A stretch of 64,000 nt of DNA from Chryseobacterium lacus (GCF_003336205.1 NZ_QPIE01000005.1:186001-250000); one strand, 5' to 3'; numbered from the stretch's first letter, positions 26,261-35,010 are shown. Numbers and translations are program-made. The notes: generated from the sequence alone by a model not told the origin.

Positions 26261-26830
26261 ATGAAGAAAATTGTTGTTTTGATTAGTGGTTCGGGAACCA
26301 ATCTTCAGCGGATTATCGACTGTATCCAAAGCGGTGAAATTACGGATGCCCAGATATCCCTCGTTGTTGCAGATCGCGAATGTTACGGGCTTCAGCGTGC
26401 GAAAGATGCAGGAATTCCAAACCGGATGATCAAGCGTGGATCTTCGTTTTCTGAAAATCTAGAAAAATTAATTCCCGAAAATACAGATCTCATTGTTCTT
26501 GCGGGATTTTTGTCCATTTTAAGTGACCGGTTTTGTGAAAAATTTCAGGGAAAAATCATCAATATTCATCCGGCATTGCTGCCAAAATTTGGTGGTTTCG
26601 GTATGTGGGGAATGAATGTTCATCAGGCTGTTCTGGAAGCGGGAGAGAAGGAAAGTGGCGCCTCAGTTCATTATGTGACGTCTGGAATAGATGAAGGCGA
26701 AATTATTCTTCAGGGAAAAGTACATGTTGATGAAAATGATACCGCGGAAACTCTCGCTGCCAGAGTTCATCAGGTGGAATATGAGATTTTTCCGAAAGCG
26801 ATAATTAAAGTGTTGGGAATTCCCCTCTAA
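26261..26830 (+). CDS. purN: Phosphoribosylglycinamide formyltransferase (GART)
   Basis: A 189-residue enzyme that formylates GAR using 10-formyl-tetrahydrofolate, step three of purine synthesis. The N-terminus MKKIVVLISGSGTNLQRIID is the nucleotide-sugar binding loop. The catalytic Asn101 and His103 are in INIHPALLPKFGG and the catalytic Asp144 in SGIDEGEIIL. It starts 33 bp after purM. Unusually, the last three residues (Ile-Pro-Leu) and the stop codon (26819-26830) are encoded by the outer left repeat of the DUF559 cassette, so the natural C-terminus was replaced or trimmed by the insertion. The catalytic core is complete. Confidence 0.97.
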   Translation: MKKIVVLISGSGTNLQRIIDCIQSGEITDAQISLVVADRECYGLQRAKDAGIPNRMIKRGSSFSENLEKLIPENTDLIVLAGFLSILSDRFCEKFQGKIINIHPALLPKFGGFGMWGMNVHQAVLEAGEKESGASVHYVTSGIDEGEIILQGKVHVDENDTAETLAARVHQVEYEIFPKAIIKVLGIPL

Positions 26831-26866
26831 AAAGAGGGGTGTCCGCCTTAGCGGACGGGGTGTGTA
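26819..26866 (+). repeat. Left terminal repeat of the DUF559 cassette (two hairpins)
   Basis: Outer hairpin CCCCTCT (26822-26828) / AGAGGGG (26833-26839); inner hairpin GTCCGC (26841-26846) / GCGGAC (26851-26856); then GGGGTGTGTA. The first 12 bases also encode the purN terminus and stop. Confidence 0.85.
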
Positions 26867-26897
26867 CTCAGAAATAATATGGATAAACATCGACATA

Positions 26898-27323
26898 ATG
26901 AAAAAGCTACCATTAACTCATATCGATGGAATTGAAATATTTCGAAGAAAGATTGATGTATTACCCAAAAATAAAGATCTTTTGTCAAAAGCAAGAAGTC
27001 TGCGCAAAGGATATGTGTTGTCAGAAGTGATTTTTTGGAAACAAGTAAGAAACGGATCATTCCATCAAATAGATTTTGATAGGCAGCGAATTATTGGAAA
27101 TTATATAGTAGATTTTTACATAAAATCATTAGGTGTCATCATTGAAATAGATGGATCAAGCCACGATTTTAAGGAAAATTATGATGATGGAAGAGAACAA
27201 TATTTAGAATCTCTGAATTTAGTGGTTTATAAAATTTCAGATTACAGAGTTAAACATGATTTATTAAATGTGATGAAAGAACTTAAAGAGTTTATCATGA
27301 AGAATTTTTCATCATCAGTCTAA
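26898..27323 (+). CDS. DUF559 endonuclease-domain protein (Vsr-like PD-(D/E)XK fold)
   Basis: A 141-residue protein of the DUF559 family, related to very-short-patch repair (Vsr) endonucleases. Family landmarks are the helix LSEVIFWKQVRNG (Glu43), RQRIIGNYIVDFYIKSLGVIIEIDGSSHD (catalytic Asp72 and Glu83-x-Asp85) and the end strand VVYKISDYRV. It probably cuts or nicks DNA, but no target is known for the family. An in-frame ATG at 26862 lies inside the left repeat; I prefer the ATG at 26898 because the conserved N-terminus follows it. The stop codon TAA lies in the right repeat. It is much more AT-rich than the flanking pur genes. Confidence 0.88.
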   Translation: MKKLPLTHIDGIEIFRRKIDVLPKNKDLLSKARSLRKGYVLSEVIFWKQVRNGSFHQIDFDRQRIIGNYIVDFYIKSLGVIIEIDGSSHDFKENYDDGREQYLESLNLVVYKISDYRVKHDLLNVMKELKEFIMKNFSSSV

Positions 27324-27362
27324 CACCCCGCCTGCGGCACCCCTCTTTCAAAAGAGGGGAAT
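27321..27362 (-). repeat. Right terminal repeat of the DUF559 cassette (two hairpins)
   Basis: TAACACCCC (27321-27329), inner hairpin CCG-CCTG-CGG (27328-27337), outer hairpin CCCCTCTTT (27340-27348) / AAAGAGGGG (27351-27359), then AAT. It is the inverse of the left repeat, with different bases in the inner stem. Confidence 0.85.
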
Positions 27363-27397
27363 CACACAAACAATAATTTATAAAAAGTAAAAATAAA

Positions 27398-28915
27398 ATG
27401 TCGAAGAAAAGAGCATTGATCAGTGTTTCCGATAAAAACGGATTAACTGATTTCGCTAAGTTTTTAGAAAGAAACAATTACGAACTTATCTCTACGGGAG
27501 GAACTTTTAAACATCTGAAAGAAGCCGGACTGCATCCAATCCAGATTGACGAAGTAACCAACTTTCCGGAAATGCTGGACGGAAGAGTAAAAACGCTTCA
27601 TCCGAAAGTTCACGGAGGCCTTTTGGCAGTGCGTTCCAATGAAGAACACATGAAAACCGTTCAGGAGCATGAAATTGGTTTGATCGATATGGTGATCGTG
27701 AATCTGTACCCATTTTTTGAAAATGTTAATAAAGATATCTCGTTGGAAGAAAAAGTAGAGTTTATCGATATTGGCGGGCCTTCCATATTGCGTTCAGCAG
27801 CTAAAAACTTTGACAGCGTTACAGTAATTACCGACGTGGAAGATTACGAAAAAGTGCAAAAAGAAATGGCTGAAAATGGCGATACTGTTTTAGAAACCAG
27901 AAAAAAGCTGGCCGGAAAAGTGTTCAACCTTACTTCAGCTTACGATGCTGCGATTTCGAGAATGCTTTTAGACGAAGAATTCCCAACCTATCTGAATGCA
28001 TCCTATAAAAAAGTTGCTGATCTGAGATATGGGGAAAACCCTCATCAAAAGGCAGCGTATTACGTTTCGACTTTTGAAAACGGAGCGATGAAGGATTTTG
28101 AACAGTTGGGCGGTAAAGAATTGTCTTTCAATAATCTCCGAGATATGGATTTATGTTGGAAAGTTGTTCAGGAATTTAAAAGTGAAATGGCTTGTTGCGC
28201 TGTGAAGCATTCGACACCTTGTGGCGTTGCCATCGGAACAACAGCTTTGGAAACTTACAAAAAGACTTTTGAATGCGATCCGGTTTCCATTTTTGGCGGA
28301 ATCGTCGCCATGAATTATAAAGTGGATGCGGGAACAGCAGAAGAATTGAACAAATCATTTCTGGAGATCGTTATGGCGCCGGATTTCGACGAGGACTCAT
28401 TAGAAATTCTGAACCAAAAGAAAAATTTAAGAGTTATTAAAATCAAAAATTCCGTTTCAGACCAACATACCTGGGTAAAAACGGATGGTGGAATGCTGGT
28501 TCAGGACAATGATTCACAATTTTCAGAAGATATAAAAGTGGTAACGGAAATAAAACCTACTACTGAACAGGAAAAAGCACTACTTTTTGCGCAGAGAGTA
28601 GTAAAATATGTAAAATCCAATGCCATCGTGGTTTCCAACGGAATTCAGGCTTTGGGAATCGGTGGCGGTCAGGTCAACAGGATTTGGGCTACACAACAGG
28701 CGATAGAGCGAGCAAAGCAGAAATTCAGCGGTGATCTGGTTTTGGCTTCCGATGCGTTTTTCCCTTTCCGGGATGTCGTAGATTTCTGCGCACAGCAAGG
28801 AATTAAAGCCATCATACAACCAGGCGGCAGCATGAAAGATCAGGATTCGGTGGATGCAGCCAATGAACATCAGATTCCGATGCTGATGACCGGAATGCGC
28901 CATTTTCTGCATTGA
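27398..28915 (+). CDS. purH: Bifunctional AICAR formyltransferase / IMP cyclohydrolase
   Basis: A 505-residue enzyme for the last two steps of IMP synthesis. The N-terminal MGS-like cyclohydrolase domain (about 1-195) begins [37 protein letters not shown] and holds the TLHPKVHGG motif. The C-terminal formyltransferase domain starts near 198 with [14 protein letters not shown] and includes the catalytic Lys-His pair in [13 protein letters not shown] and the loop [12 protein letters not shown]. Length and motifs are normal. It follows the DUF559 cassette by 35 bp, so it depends either on read-through from purM or on a promoter at the cassette edge. Confidence 0.97.
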   Translation: MSKKRALISVSDKNGLTDFAKFLERNNYELISTGGTFKHLKEAGLHPIQIDEVTNFPEMLDGRVKTLHPKVHGGLLAVRSNEEHMKTVQEHEIGLIDMVIVNLYPFFENVNKDISLEEKVEFIDIGGPSILRSAAKNFDSVTVITDVEDYEKVQKEMAENGDTVLETRKKLAGKVFNLTSAYDAAISRMLLDEEFPTYLNASYKKVADLRYGENPHQKAAYYVSTFENGAMKDFEQLGGKELSFNNLRDMDLCWKVVQEFKSEMACCAVKHSTPCGVAIGTTALETYKKTFECDPVSIFGGIVAMNYKVDAGTAEELNKSFLEIVMAPDFDEDSLEILNQKKNLRVIKIKNSVSDQHTWVKTDGGMLVQDNDSQFSEDIKVVTEIKPTTEQEKALLFAQRVVKYVKSNAIVVSNGIQALGIGGGQVNRIWATQQAIERAKQKFSGDLVLASDAFFPFRDVVDFCAQQGIKAIIQPGGSMKDQDSVDAANEHQIPMLMTGMRHFLH

Positions 28916-28952
28916 TTTTGCTGAAAAGGCCATGTTGAGAAACAAACTCTTC

Positions 28953-28983
28953 TTGTTATTCGCTTCATAAATCATTAAATTTG
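28953..28983 (+). promoter_or_regulatory. purD promoter
   Basis: TTG at 28953-28955, a 20-nt spacer and TAAATTTG at 28976-28983 match TTG-N-TAnnTTTG. It overlaps an in-frame TTG at 28981, excluding that codon as a start. Confidence 0.72.
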
Positions 28984-29007
28984 TACATTAAATATCAAAA
29001 GAACATC

Positions 29008-30246
29008 ATGAGAATATTGATCATAGGAAATGGTGGCAGGGAAGCCGCTTTCGGGAAAAAACTCGCAGAAGACAGCAGAGTTACCCAACTGTATTTTGCC
29101 AAAGGCAATGCCACTACGGAGAAATTGGGAAGAAATATTTCACTTACAGACAACCAGGAACTGGTAAATTTTGCCATTGATGAAGCAATAGATCTTACCA
29201 TTGTAGGGCCAGAAGCATTTCTGGTAAGTGGAATTGTGGACGATTTCCGAAAAGCTGGTTTAAGGATTTTTGGTCCTGAAAAGAAAGTAGCGAAACTGGA
29301 AGGAAGTAAAGCGTATTCAAAAAAATTCATGCAGGAATACGGAGTGAAAACTGCCGAAGCCAATATTTTCACCTCTTACGTGGAAGCCAGAAATTTCCTT
29401 GAAAAACAGAAATTTCCTTTGATTATCAAAGCTTCCGGGCTTGCACAAGGAAAAGGAGTGGTTCTCGCCAATAATAAAGATGAGGCCATGAAAACCATTC
29501 ATGATTTCATGATTGCCAAAATTTACGGAGATGCCGGAATAGAAGTGGTTATCGAAGAATATTTGAGAGGATTTGAAGCATCCATTATTTGTTTTTCCAA
29601 TGGGAAAGAACTCTATCCTTGCATTGCTGCAAAAGATTATAAAAAAGCTGGAAATGGCAACAAAGGTTCCAATACCGGCGGAATGGGAAGTGTGGCACCG
29701 AGCCCGGAATTCTCGGAAAAACATTTTGAGGATTTCAGAACCAATATTCTTGAACCAACGGTCAACGGGTTGAAAGATCAGTATTTAATGTTCAGAGGAT
29801 TTATCTTTTTCGGACTGATGGTGACGGACAAAGGCTGCCATTTGCTGGAATATAATATGCGTTCCGGCGATCCTGAAACGCAGGTGATTCTTCCGCTTCT
29901 GGAAAACAATCTCTTAGATACAATCAATAATTGTATTGACGGTAATGATATTGAATTGAAATTTAAAGATGAAAAAGCGGTTTGTTTGGTAATGGCTTCT
30001 GGTGGTTATCCCGGAAAATATGATACCGGTTTTGAAATTCGAAATCTAGACAAAACAGAAGATGTAACCGTTTATTTGTCAGGAGCTTCCACTAAGGCGG
30101 GCACGGTTTATACAACTGGTGGGCGAGTAGTGAATCTTGTGGCAACAGCTTCAACTTTCGGTGAAGCCCGTGAAAAGGTGTATGCTGCCGCTAATATTAT
30201 CCATTTCGACTACGCATTTTACAGAGAAGATATCGCAGATTTTTAA
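29008..30246 (+). CDS. purD: Phosphoribosylamine-glycine ligase (GARS)
   Basis: A 412-residue ATP-grasp enzyme that joins phosphoribosylamine and glycine, step two of purine synthesis. The N-terminus MRILIIGNGGREAAFGKKL is the family signature, followed by LTIVGPEAFLVSGIVD, the ATP-grasp loop IIKASGLAQGKGVVLAN, AAKDYKKAGNGNKGSNTGGMGSVAP and the metal site LLEYNMRSGDPETQVILPLL. The ATG at 29008 is used because the promoter lies at 28953-28983; a TTG at 28981 would fall inside the -7 element. It therefore has its own promoter 38 bp after purH, and a terminator follows it. Confidence 0.97.
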   Translation: MRILIIGNGGREAAFGKKLAEDSRVTQLYFAKGNATTEKLGRNISLTDNQELVNFAIDEAIDLTIVGPEAFLVSGIVDDFRKAGLRIFGPEKKVAKLEGSKAYSKKFMQEYGVKTAEANIFTSYVEARNFLEKQKFPLIIKASGLAQGKGVVLANNKDEAMKTIHDFMIAKIYGDAGIEVVIEEYLRGFEASIICFSNGKELYPCIAAKDYKKAGNGNKGSNTGGMGSVAPSPEFSEKHFEDFRTNILEPTVNGLKDQYLMFRGFIFFGLMVTDKGCHLLEYNMRSGDPETQVILPLLENNLLDTINNCIDGNDIELKFKDEKAVCLVMASGGYPGKYDTGFEIRNLDKTEDVTVYLSGASTKAGTVYTTGGRVVNLVATASTFGEAREKVYAAANIIHFDYAFYREDIADF

Positions 30247-30253
30247 ATCGATG

Positions 30254-30282
30254 AAAGCGTGTATCATGCACGCTTTTATTTT
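30254..30282 (+). terminator. Terminator after purD
   Basis: AAAGCGTG (30254-30261) pairs with CACGCTTT (30269-30276), followed by TATTTTTTT. Confidence 0.83.
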
Positions 30283-30355
30283 TTTCAATGCTGTTTTACA
30301 TCTGACGGCAATTTTCAGCAATAGTATTTATTTAACTTATAATTTATAAAAAAGT

Positions 30356-31885
30356 ATGACCAATGGTATAGTGATATTGGATTTTGGTTCGCAATACAAT
30401 CAGCTCATCGGGCGCAGAATTCGGGAAATGGAAGTGTATTCCGAAATTGTCCCGTACAATACTCCTTTGGAAGAAATTCTCTCCAAAAAACCTGCAGGAA
30501 TTATTTTATCCGGAGGACCCAGTTCTGTGAATGCAGCGGATGCCCATCTTGTGGATCGGAAACTTTTTGATGCCGGAATTCCTATTTTAGGCATTTGTTA
30601 CGGAATGCAGCTCACCGCACATCTTCTTGGCGGAAAAGTAACCAAAGGACACAAAGGCGAGTATGGGAAATCCGAGCTTGAAATCTTGCGAAGTAATCCT
30701 TTGCTGACTGGGGTTTCCAGAAAATCTAAAGTATGGATGAGCCATTTCGATGAAGTTGAAGAAGTTCCGGAAGGATTTGAGGTTTCTGCAAAAAGCGGTG
30801 TTATCGCAGCCATGGCCAATGAGAAAAAAAATATTTTCACCCTCCAGTTTCACCCTGAAGTAACGCATACGGAAGAAGGAATAAAGATTCTTGAAAACTT
30901 TGTCCATAACATTTGTAAGGCTGAAAAAAACTGGAAACTTGCTGGCTATATAGAAAGAACTATTGCAGAAATACGCGAAAAAGTGGGTGATGAGAAAGTG
31001 ATTTTGGGCCTTTCAGGCGGTGTGGATTCTTCGGTTGCAGCCGTGCTTATTCATAAAGCTATTGGCGATCAACTAACCTGTATTTTCGTAGACACCGGAC
31101 TTCTGAGAAAGGATGAAGGCCGGAAAGTAATGGAAAACTACGGCGAACATTTCCACATGAAAATTGATATGGTGGACGCATCCGAAAGATTCCTCAGCAA
31201 ATTGAAAGGAATTTCTGATCCTGAGGAAAAAAGAAAGGCCATCGGAAATGAATTTATTGCTGTTTTTGATGAAGAATCCCACAAGTTTGAGGGTGCTAAA
31301 TTTCTGGCTCAGGGAACCATTTATCCGGATGTTATCGAAAGCCAGTCCGTGAAAGGACCTTCTGCAGTAATTAAATCCCATCACAACGTAGGCGGACTTC
31401 CGGAAAACATGAAAATGAAACTGCTGGAACCGTTGCGTGAACTTTTTAAAGATGAAGTGAGAAAAGTAGGAGAGGAACTGGGTATTCCGCATCATTTAGT
31501 GTACCGTCATCCTTTTCCGGGTCCTGGTTTAGGAATCAGGATATTAGGCGAAGTGGATGCTGAGAAAGTCAAAATTCTCCAAGAAGCAGATGATATTTTC
31601 ATAGAAGAACTCTATAAAAATAATTTATACGAAAAGGTTTCTCAGGCTTTTGTGGTGTTGCTTCCCGTGAAATCGGTAGGAGTGATGGGCGATGAAAGAA
31701 CGTATGAATATACAGCGGTGGTGCGTTCCGCAAATACTATCGATTTTATGACAGCAGAATTCAGTAAGCTGCCTTGGGAATTTCTGGAGCATGTTTCCAG
31801 CAGAATTATCAATGAAGTACGCGGTATCAACAGGGTTGCCTATGATATTTCCAGCAAACCACCTGCAACGATAGAATGGGAATAA
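30356..31885 (+). CDS. guaA: GMP synthase (glutamine-hydrolysing)
   Basis: A 509-residue enzyme converting XMP to GMP. The N-terminal class I glutamine amidotransferase domain has the catalytic Cys in LGICYGMQLTAHLLGG and the His-Glu pair in LQFHPEVTHTEEG. The ATP-pyrophosphatase domain has the P-loop VILGLSGGVDSSVAAVL near 215, and the C-terminal dimerisation domain ends in the conserved KPPATIEWE. It follows purD on the same strand, after a terminator, so it is probably transcribed from its own promoter in the AT-rich 30283-30355 gap. It completes a block for guanine nucleotide synthesis. Confidence 0.98.
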   Translation: MTNGIVILDFGSQYNQLIGRRIREMEVYSEIVPYNTPLEEILSKKPAGIILSGGPSSVNAADAHLVDRKLFDAGIPILGICYGMQLTAHLLGGKVTKGHKGEYGKSELEILRSNPLLTGVSRKSKVWMSHFDEVEEVPEGFEVSAKSGVIAAMANEKKNIFTLQFHPEVTHTEEGIKILENFVHNICKAEKNWKLAGYIERTIAEIREKVGDEKVILGLSGGVDSSVAAVLIHKAIGDQLTCIFVDTGLLRKDEGRKVMENYGEHFHMKIDMVDASERFLSKLKGISDPEEKRKAIGNEFIAVFDEESHKFEGAKFLAQGTIYPDVIESQSVKGPSAVIKSHHNVGGLPENMKMKLLEPLRELFKDEVRKVGEELGIPHHLVYRHPFPGPGLGIRILGEVDAEKVKILQEADDIFIEELYKNNLYEKVSQAFVVLLPVKSVGVMGDERTYEYTAVVRSANTIDFMTAEFSKLPWEFLEHVSSRIINEVRGINRVAYDISSKPPATIEWE

Positions 31886-31912
31886 AGATAACAGAGAGAT
31901 CTAATTAAAAAT

Positions 31913-31947
31913 AAAGCCGCTTCATTCGTGAAACGGCTTTTATTTTT
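31913..31947. terminator. Bidirectional terminator between guaA and the acyl-CoA dehydrogenase gene
   Basis: AAAGCCG (31913-31919) pairs with CGGCTTT (31934-31940), and the inner TTCA pairs with TGAA around a TTCG loop. T-rich sequence lies on the right; the minus-strand transcript gets a shorter U run. Confidence 0.87.
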
Positions 31948-31960
31948 ATTGAAAATAAAA

Positions 31961-33088
31961 TTATTGGGTAATGGCTCTGCCGATCACCAGTCTCTGGATT
32001 TCAGAGGTGCCTTCTCCGATAGTACACAATTTACTGTCGCGGTAATATTTCTCTGCAGGAAAATCCTTGGTATATCCATAACCACCGAAGATCTGCACTG
32101 CATTATTGGCAATTCTCACACAAGCTTCCGAAGCATATAGTTTGGCCATAGCACCTTCTTTTGTCATTTTTTCTTTCGCATTTTTCAGCGTAGAAGCTCT
32201 TTGAATCAGAAGTTCAGCAGCGTCAATTTCTGTTGCCATATCCGCCAGCATAAAGTTAATCGCCTGAAAACTGGAAATTGATTTTCCAAACTGATGTCTT
32301 TCCTGAGCATATTTCAAAGCAGCCTTGTAGGCACCACGAGCAATTCCCAGAGAAAGTGCCGCGATGGAGATTCTACCTCCGTCCAGAATTTTCATGGCTT
32401 GTTTAAAACCTTCCCCTACTTCGCCGAGTCGGTGGCTGTCCGGAACCCTCACCTGATCAAAAATAAGTTCAGCTGTTTCCGAAGCTCTCATCCCCAGTTT
32501 ATTCTCCTTTTTTCCGGATGTAAAACCAGGCATTCCTTTTTCGAGGACAAATGCTGTAGAATTATTTTTTGCGCCTTTCTCTGCTGTGCGGGTCATTACC
32601 ACAGCAATATCACCGGAAATAGCATGAGTAATGAAGTTTTTTGCTCCGTTGATGATCCAATCATTTCCTTCTCTCACCGCGGTGGTACTCATACCTCCGG
32701 AATCTGAACCGGTATTATGTTCTGTAAGTCCCCATGCTCCGATCACCTGACCGGATGCTAGTTTTGGAAGCCACTTCTTTCTTTGCTCTTCATTTCCGAA
32801 CTCATAGATGTGGTTGGTACACAGGGAATTGTGTGCTGCGAGGGAAAGACCGATAGAAGGATCTACCTGAGAAATTTCGTCTAATATCGCAACATATTCG
32901 TGATATCCAAGTCCGGAACCTCCATACTTTTCTGGTATCACTATGCCCATAAAGCCCATTTCACCCAGTTTATGAAAAAGTTCGACAGGAAAAGTTTGGC
33001 TTTCATCCCAATCCATAATGTGAGGACGGATATTTTTCTCGGCAAAATCTTTTGCCGTATCGGCAATCATCTTAATATCGTGGTTCAT
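31961..33088 (-). CDS. Acyl-CoA dehydrogenase (short/branched-chain type)
   Basis: A 375-residue FAD enzyme for the first, alpha-beta dehydrogenation step of acyl-CoA breakdown. The N-terminal helical domain is followed by the FAD-binding beta domain (WGLTEHNTGSDSGGMSTTAV near 130, and FITHAIS). The C-terminal domain has RHQFGKSISSFQAINFMLADMATEIDAAE and QIFGGYGYTKDFPAEKYYRDSK. The catalytic Glu is in IGEGTSEIQRLVIGR close to the C-terminus. Length matches SCAD, isovaleryl- or glutaryl-type enzymes; I cannot fix the chain specificity. It is single, with a -7 element at 33103-33110 giving a very short leader, and is distinct from the larger homologue at 56910-58676. Confidence 0.94.
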   Translation of the reverse strand: MNHDIKMIADTAKDFAEKNIRPHIMDWDESQTFPVELFHKLGEMGFMGIVIPEKYGGSGLGYHEYVAILDEISQVDPSIGLSLAAHNSLCTNHIYEFGNEEQRKKWLPKLASGQVIGAWGLTEHNTGSDSGGMSTTAVREGNDWIINGAKNFITHAISGDIAVVMTRTAEKGAKNNSTAFVLEKGMPGFTSGKKENKLGMRASETAELIFDQVRVPDSHRLGEVGEGFKQAMKILDGGRISIAALSLGIARGAYKAALKYAQERHQFGKSISSFQAINFMLADMATEIDAAELLIQRASTLKNAKEKMTKEGAMAKLYASEACVRIANNAVQIFGGYGYTKDFPAEKYYRDSKLCTIGEGTSEIQRLVIGRAITQ

Positions 33089-33419
33089 AAATTTTGTTTG
33101 CCCAAAGATAGAGAAAATGAAAAGATTATGAAAAAGGAATTTGATCAGTATGGAGATTATAATGAATGCAAAATATTATCTCGGCTGTAATTATGTTTCA
33201 CAAAAACAAGCTATTTTTTGTTCGACAAATGAATAGTAATTGTTAAATCAGTTTTATTGTCGTCTTTATTTTCGTTGTCATTATCGTCTTCTTTATTTCG
33301 GGAACAGAGATATATCTAAACCACTCAATAATAAACCGATTATACCCAGACAACATCCTGTCGTGAGGAATATGCCAAAGATGTCCTGAAGGATTTCTAT
33401 AATTTTTAAAAATTTTAAA
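33089..33419. other. 331-bp interval without a confident gene; start-less membrane reading frame on minus strand
   Basis: The left part holds the acyl-CoA dehydrogenase promoter. From 33433 down to 33293 the minus strand has a 46-codon open frame encoding a convincing membrane segment (GIFLTTGCCLGIIGLLLSGL) with no ATG, GTG or TTG start. It overlaps the end of the gene at 33420-33698. An ATG there, in another frame, stops after two codons. It may be a small gene broken by a frameshift in an A/T-run-rich stretch. Confidence 0.35.
33103..33110 (-). promoter_or_regulatory. -7 promoter element of the acyl-CoA dehydrogenase gene
   Basis: Reads TATCTTTG on the minus strand, matching TAnnTTTG, 15 bp before the ATG. 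No clear -33 TTG is seen. Confidence 0.5.
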
Positions 33420-33698
33420 TCATTTAAATATTCCTAAAATAAATACTGAAATGCATCCTACTGCGGAAAGTACACAGAATCCGAGCGGAATATGCAACAG
33501 CAAATGAAGCCAAAAATTCCATTCCCTTGCTGCTGTTGCGAGATAAAAGAAACCAATGGTAAGAAAAACCAAAACGAGAAAAGTAATGAACAATCCTTTT
33601 ACTTCTGATCTTTTCAACCTGAAAGGCTCCTTCTCATCAGCAGGTTTTTTTTTGCCTTGCAAACTGAAATAAATTGCCAAAAGTAATGTGTCGTTCAT
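33420..33698 (-). CDS. Small hypothetical membrane protein
   Basis: A 92-residue protein I do not recognise. The first 34 residues are partly polar with a basic stretch (GKKKPADEKEPFRLKRSEVKG). Two hydrophobic helices follow at about 36-54 and 63-90, with WNFWLHLLLHIP between them. The topology is likely two-pass with a cytoplasmic basic N-terminus. A start-less membrane reading frame overlaps its 3' end. Neighbours (an acyl-CoA dehydrogenase and an aminotransferase) give no functional hint. Confidence 0.6.
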   Translation of the reverse strand: MNDTLLLAIYFSLQGKKKPADEKEPFRLKRSEVKGLFITFLVLVFLTIGFFYLATAAREWNFWLHLLLHIPLGFCVLSAVGCISVFILGIFK

Positions 33699-33788
33699 CG
33701 TTCGAATATAAAAATAATCTCTTAGTCAATCCAAAATAATACGATCTGACGGAATTTTCTTACTTATTTGTTCCAATATTTTTTAAAC

Positions 33789-34991
33789 TCAGTTGCTCAC
33801 CTTTACATTTTCCAAACACGCTTTGATTCTTTTCATTGCTTCCCGAAGTTCTTTTTCAGATGCCGCATAAGAAAAACGGATGCATTCCGGGCTTCCGAAT
33901 GACACGCCTCCTACGCTCCCAACGTGCGCCTGATCCAGCAGAAACATGGCGAAATCATCGGAGTCATTGATTTTCACTCCGTTCAATGTTTTTCCAAGAT
34001 AAAAGGAAATGTCCGGGAAAAAATAAAAAGCAGATTTGGGCAAAAGAACTTTGAAACCGGGAATTTCACGGATCAGTTCATAAACTATATCTCTTCTTTT
34101 TTTAAATTCGTCAATCATATAACGAAATTCAGAAGGATCTGTTTTCAATCCGGTCACCGAAGCTTTTTGAGCCACAGTATTGGCACCGCTCGTCATTTGA
34201 CCCTGAATTTTTTCGCACGCTTTGGCCAGCCATTCAGGGCATGCTGAGTAACCAATTCTCCATCCTGTCATCGCAAAACCTTTAGACATTCCATTGATGA
34301 CGGCCACTTGCTCGTAAATTTCCGGAAAAGCGGCGATGGATTTTGTCGTCGTTTCATAATTGATAAATTCATAAATCTCGTCTGAAATCACTGTAATCTG
34401 CGGATGTTTCGCTATCACTTCAGCCAAAGATTTTAGTTCGTTGTAAGTATAATAACTTCCGGACGGATTGCAGGGTGAACTGTAAAGCAGCGCTTTGGTT
34501 CGGGGCGTGATGGCTTCTTCCAGCTGTTCGGCAGTCATTTTAAAATCATTATAGAAAGAAGTTTTTACAAAAACTGAAGTGCCGCCCATCATTTTCACCA
34601 TTTCATCGTAACTCACCCAATAGGGAACAGGAAGAATTACCTCATCACCATCGTTGATAATCGCAGCCAAAACATTCAGTATGGCTTGTTTGGCACCGTT
34701 GGAAACGCAAATCTGATTGGGCTGATAACGAAGTCCGTTGTCTCTTTTCAGTTTCTCACAGATGGCTTCTCTCAGTTCTAAAAAACCTGACACCGGAGAA
34801 TAATGGCTAAAGTTCTGATGAATGGCTTCTATCGCGGAAGTTTTGATGGGTTCCGGAACATCGAAATCCGGTTCGCCCAAGGTTAGGCTGATAACATCAA
34901 GTCCCTGTGAGCGCATTTCGCGCGCTTTATTGCTCATAACGAAAGTCTGCGAATATCCTAAGCGTTGGAGGCGGTCTGATAATTTGTTCAT
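33789..34991 (-). CDS. Aspartate aminotransferase, class I PLP-dependent
   Basis: A 400-residue aminotransferase of the AAT Ib (Thermus-like) subgroup. The N-terminus has SNKAREMRSQGLDVISLTLGEPDFDVPEPI. The PLP site includes SNGAKQAILNVLAA (phosphate contact), SSPCNPSGSYY, the Asp in VISDEIYEFINY and the Schiff-base Lys in INGMSKGFAMTGWRIGYSACP. The C-terminal substrate Arg lies in ECIRFSYAAS. It transfers amino groups between aspartate and 2-oxoglutarate; some relatives also accept prephenate. It is divergent from rsmG and has its own -7 element at 35011-35018. Confidence 0.94.
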   Translation of the reverse strand: MNKLSDRLQRLGYSQTFVMSNKAREMRSQGLDVISLTLGEPDFDVPEPIKTSAIEAIHQNFSHYSPVSGFLELREAICEKLKRDNGLRYQPNQICVSNGAKQAILNVLAAIINDGDEVILPVPYWVSYDEMVKMMGGTSVFVKTSFYNDFKMTAEQLEEAITPRTKALLYSSPCNPSGSYYTYNELKSLAEVIAKHPQITVISDEIYEFINYETTTKSIAAFPEIYEQVAVINGMSKGFAMTGWRIGYSACPEWLAKACEKIQGQMTSGANTVAQKASVTGLKTDPSEFRYMIDEFKKRRDIVYELIREIPGFKVLLPKSAFYFFPDISFYLGKTLNGVKINDSDDFAMFLLDQAHVGSVGGVSFGSPECIRFSYAASEKELREAMKRIKACLENVKVSN

Positions 34992-35010
34992 AACATTCTT
35001 GGTAAACGAA

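Larger units (their letters stand above)
26819..27362 (+). mobile_element. DUF559 nuclease cassette bounded by inverted paired-hairpin repeats
   Basis: A 544-bp unit with one gene. The left end reads ATTCCCCTC-hairpin, second hairpin, GGGGTGTGTA. The right end is the same in reverse complement: GATTCCCC, hairpin, small hairpin, GGGGTGTTA. Each outer hairpin pairs CCCCTCT with AGAGGGG. The unit sits in the sense direction between purN and purH and contains no transposase. It is interpreted as a mobile or formerly mobile cassette because of the symmetric ends, the AT-rich gene inside and the position in a biosynthetic operon. Confidence 0.65.
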
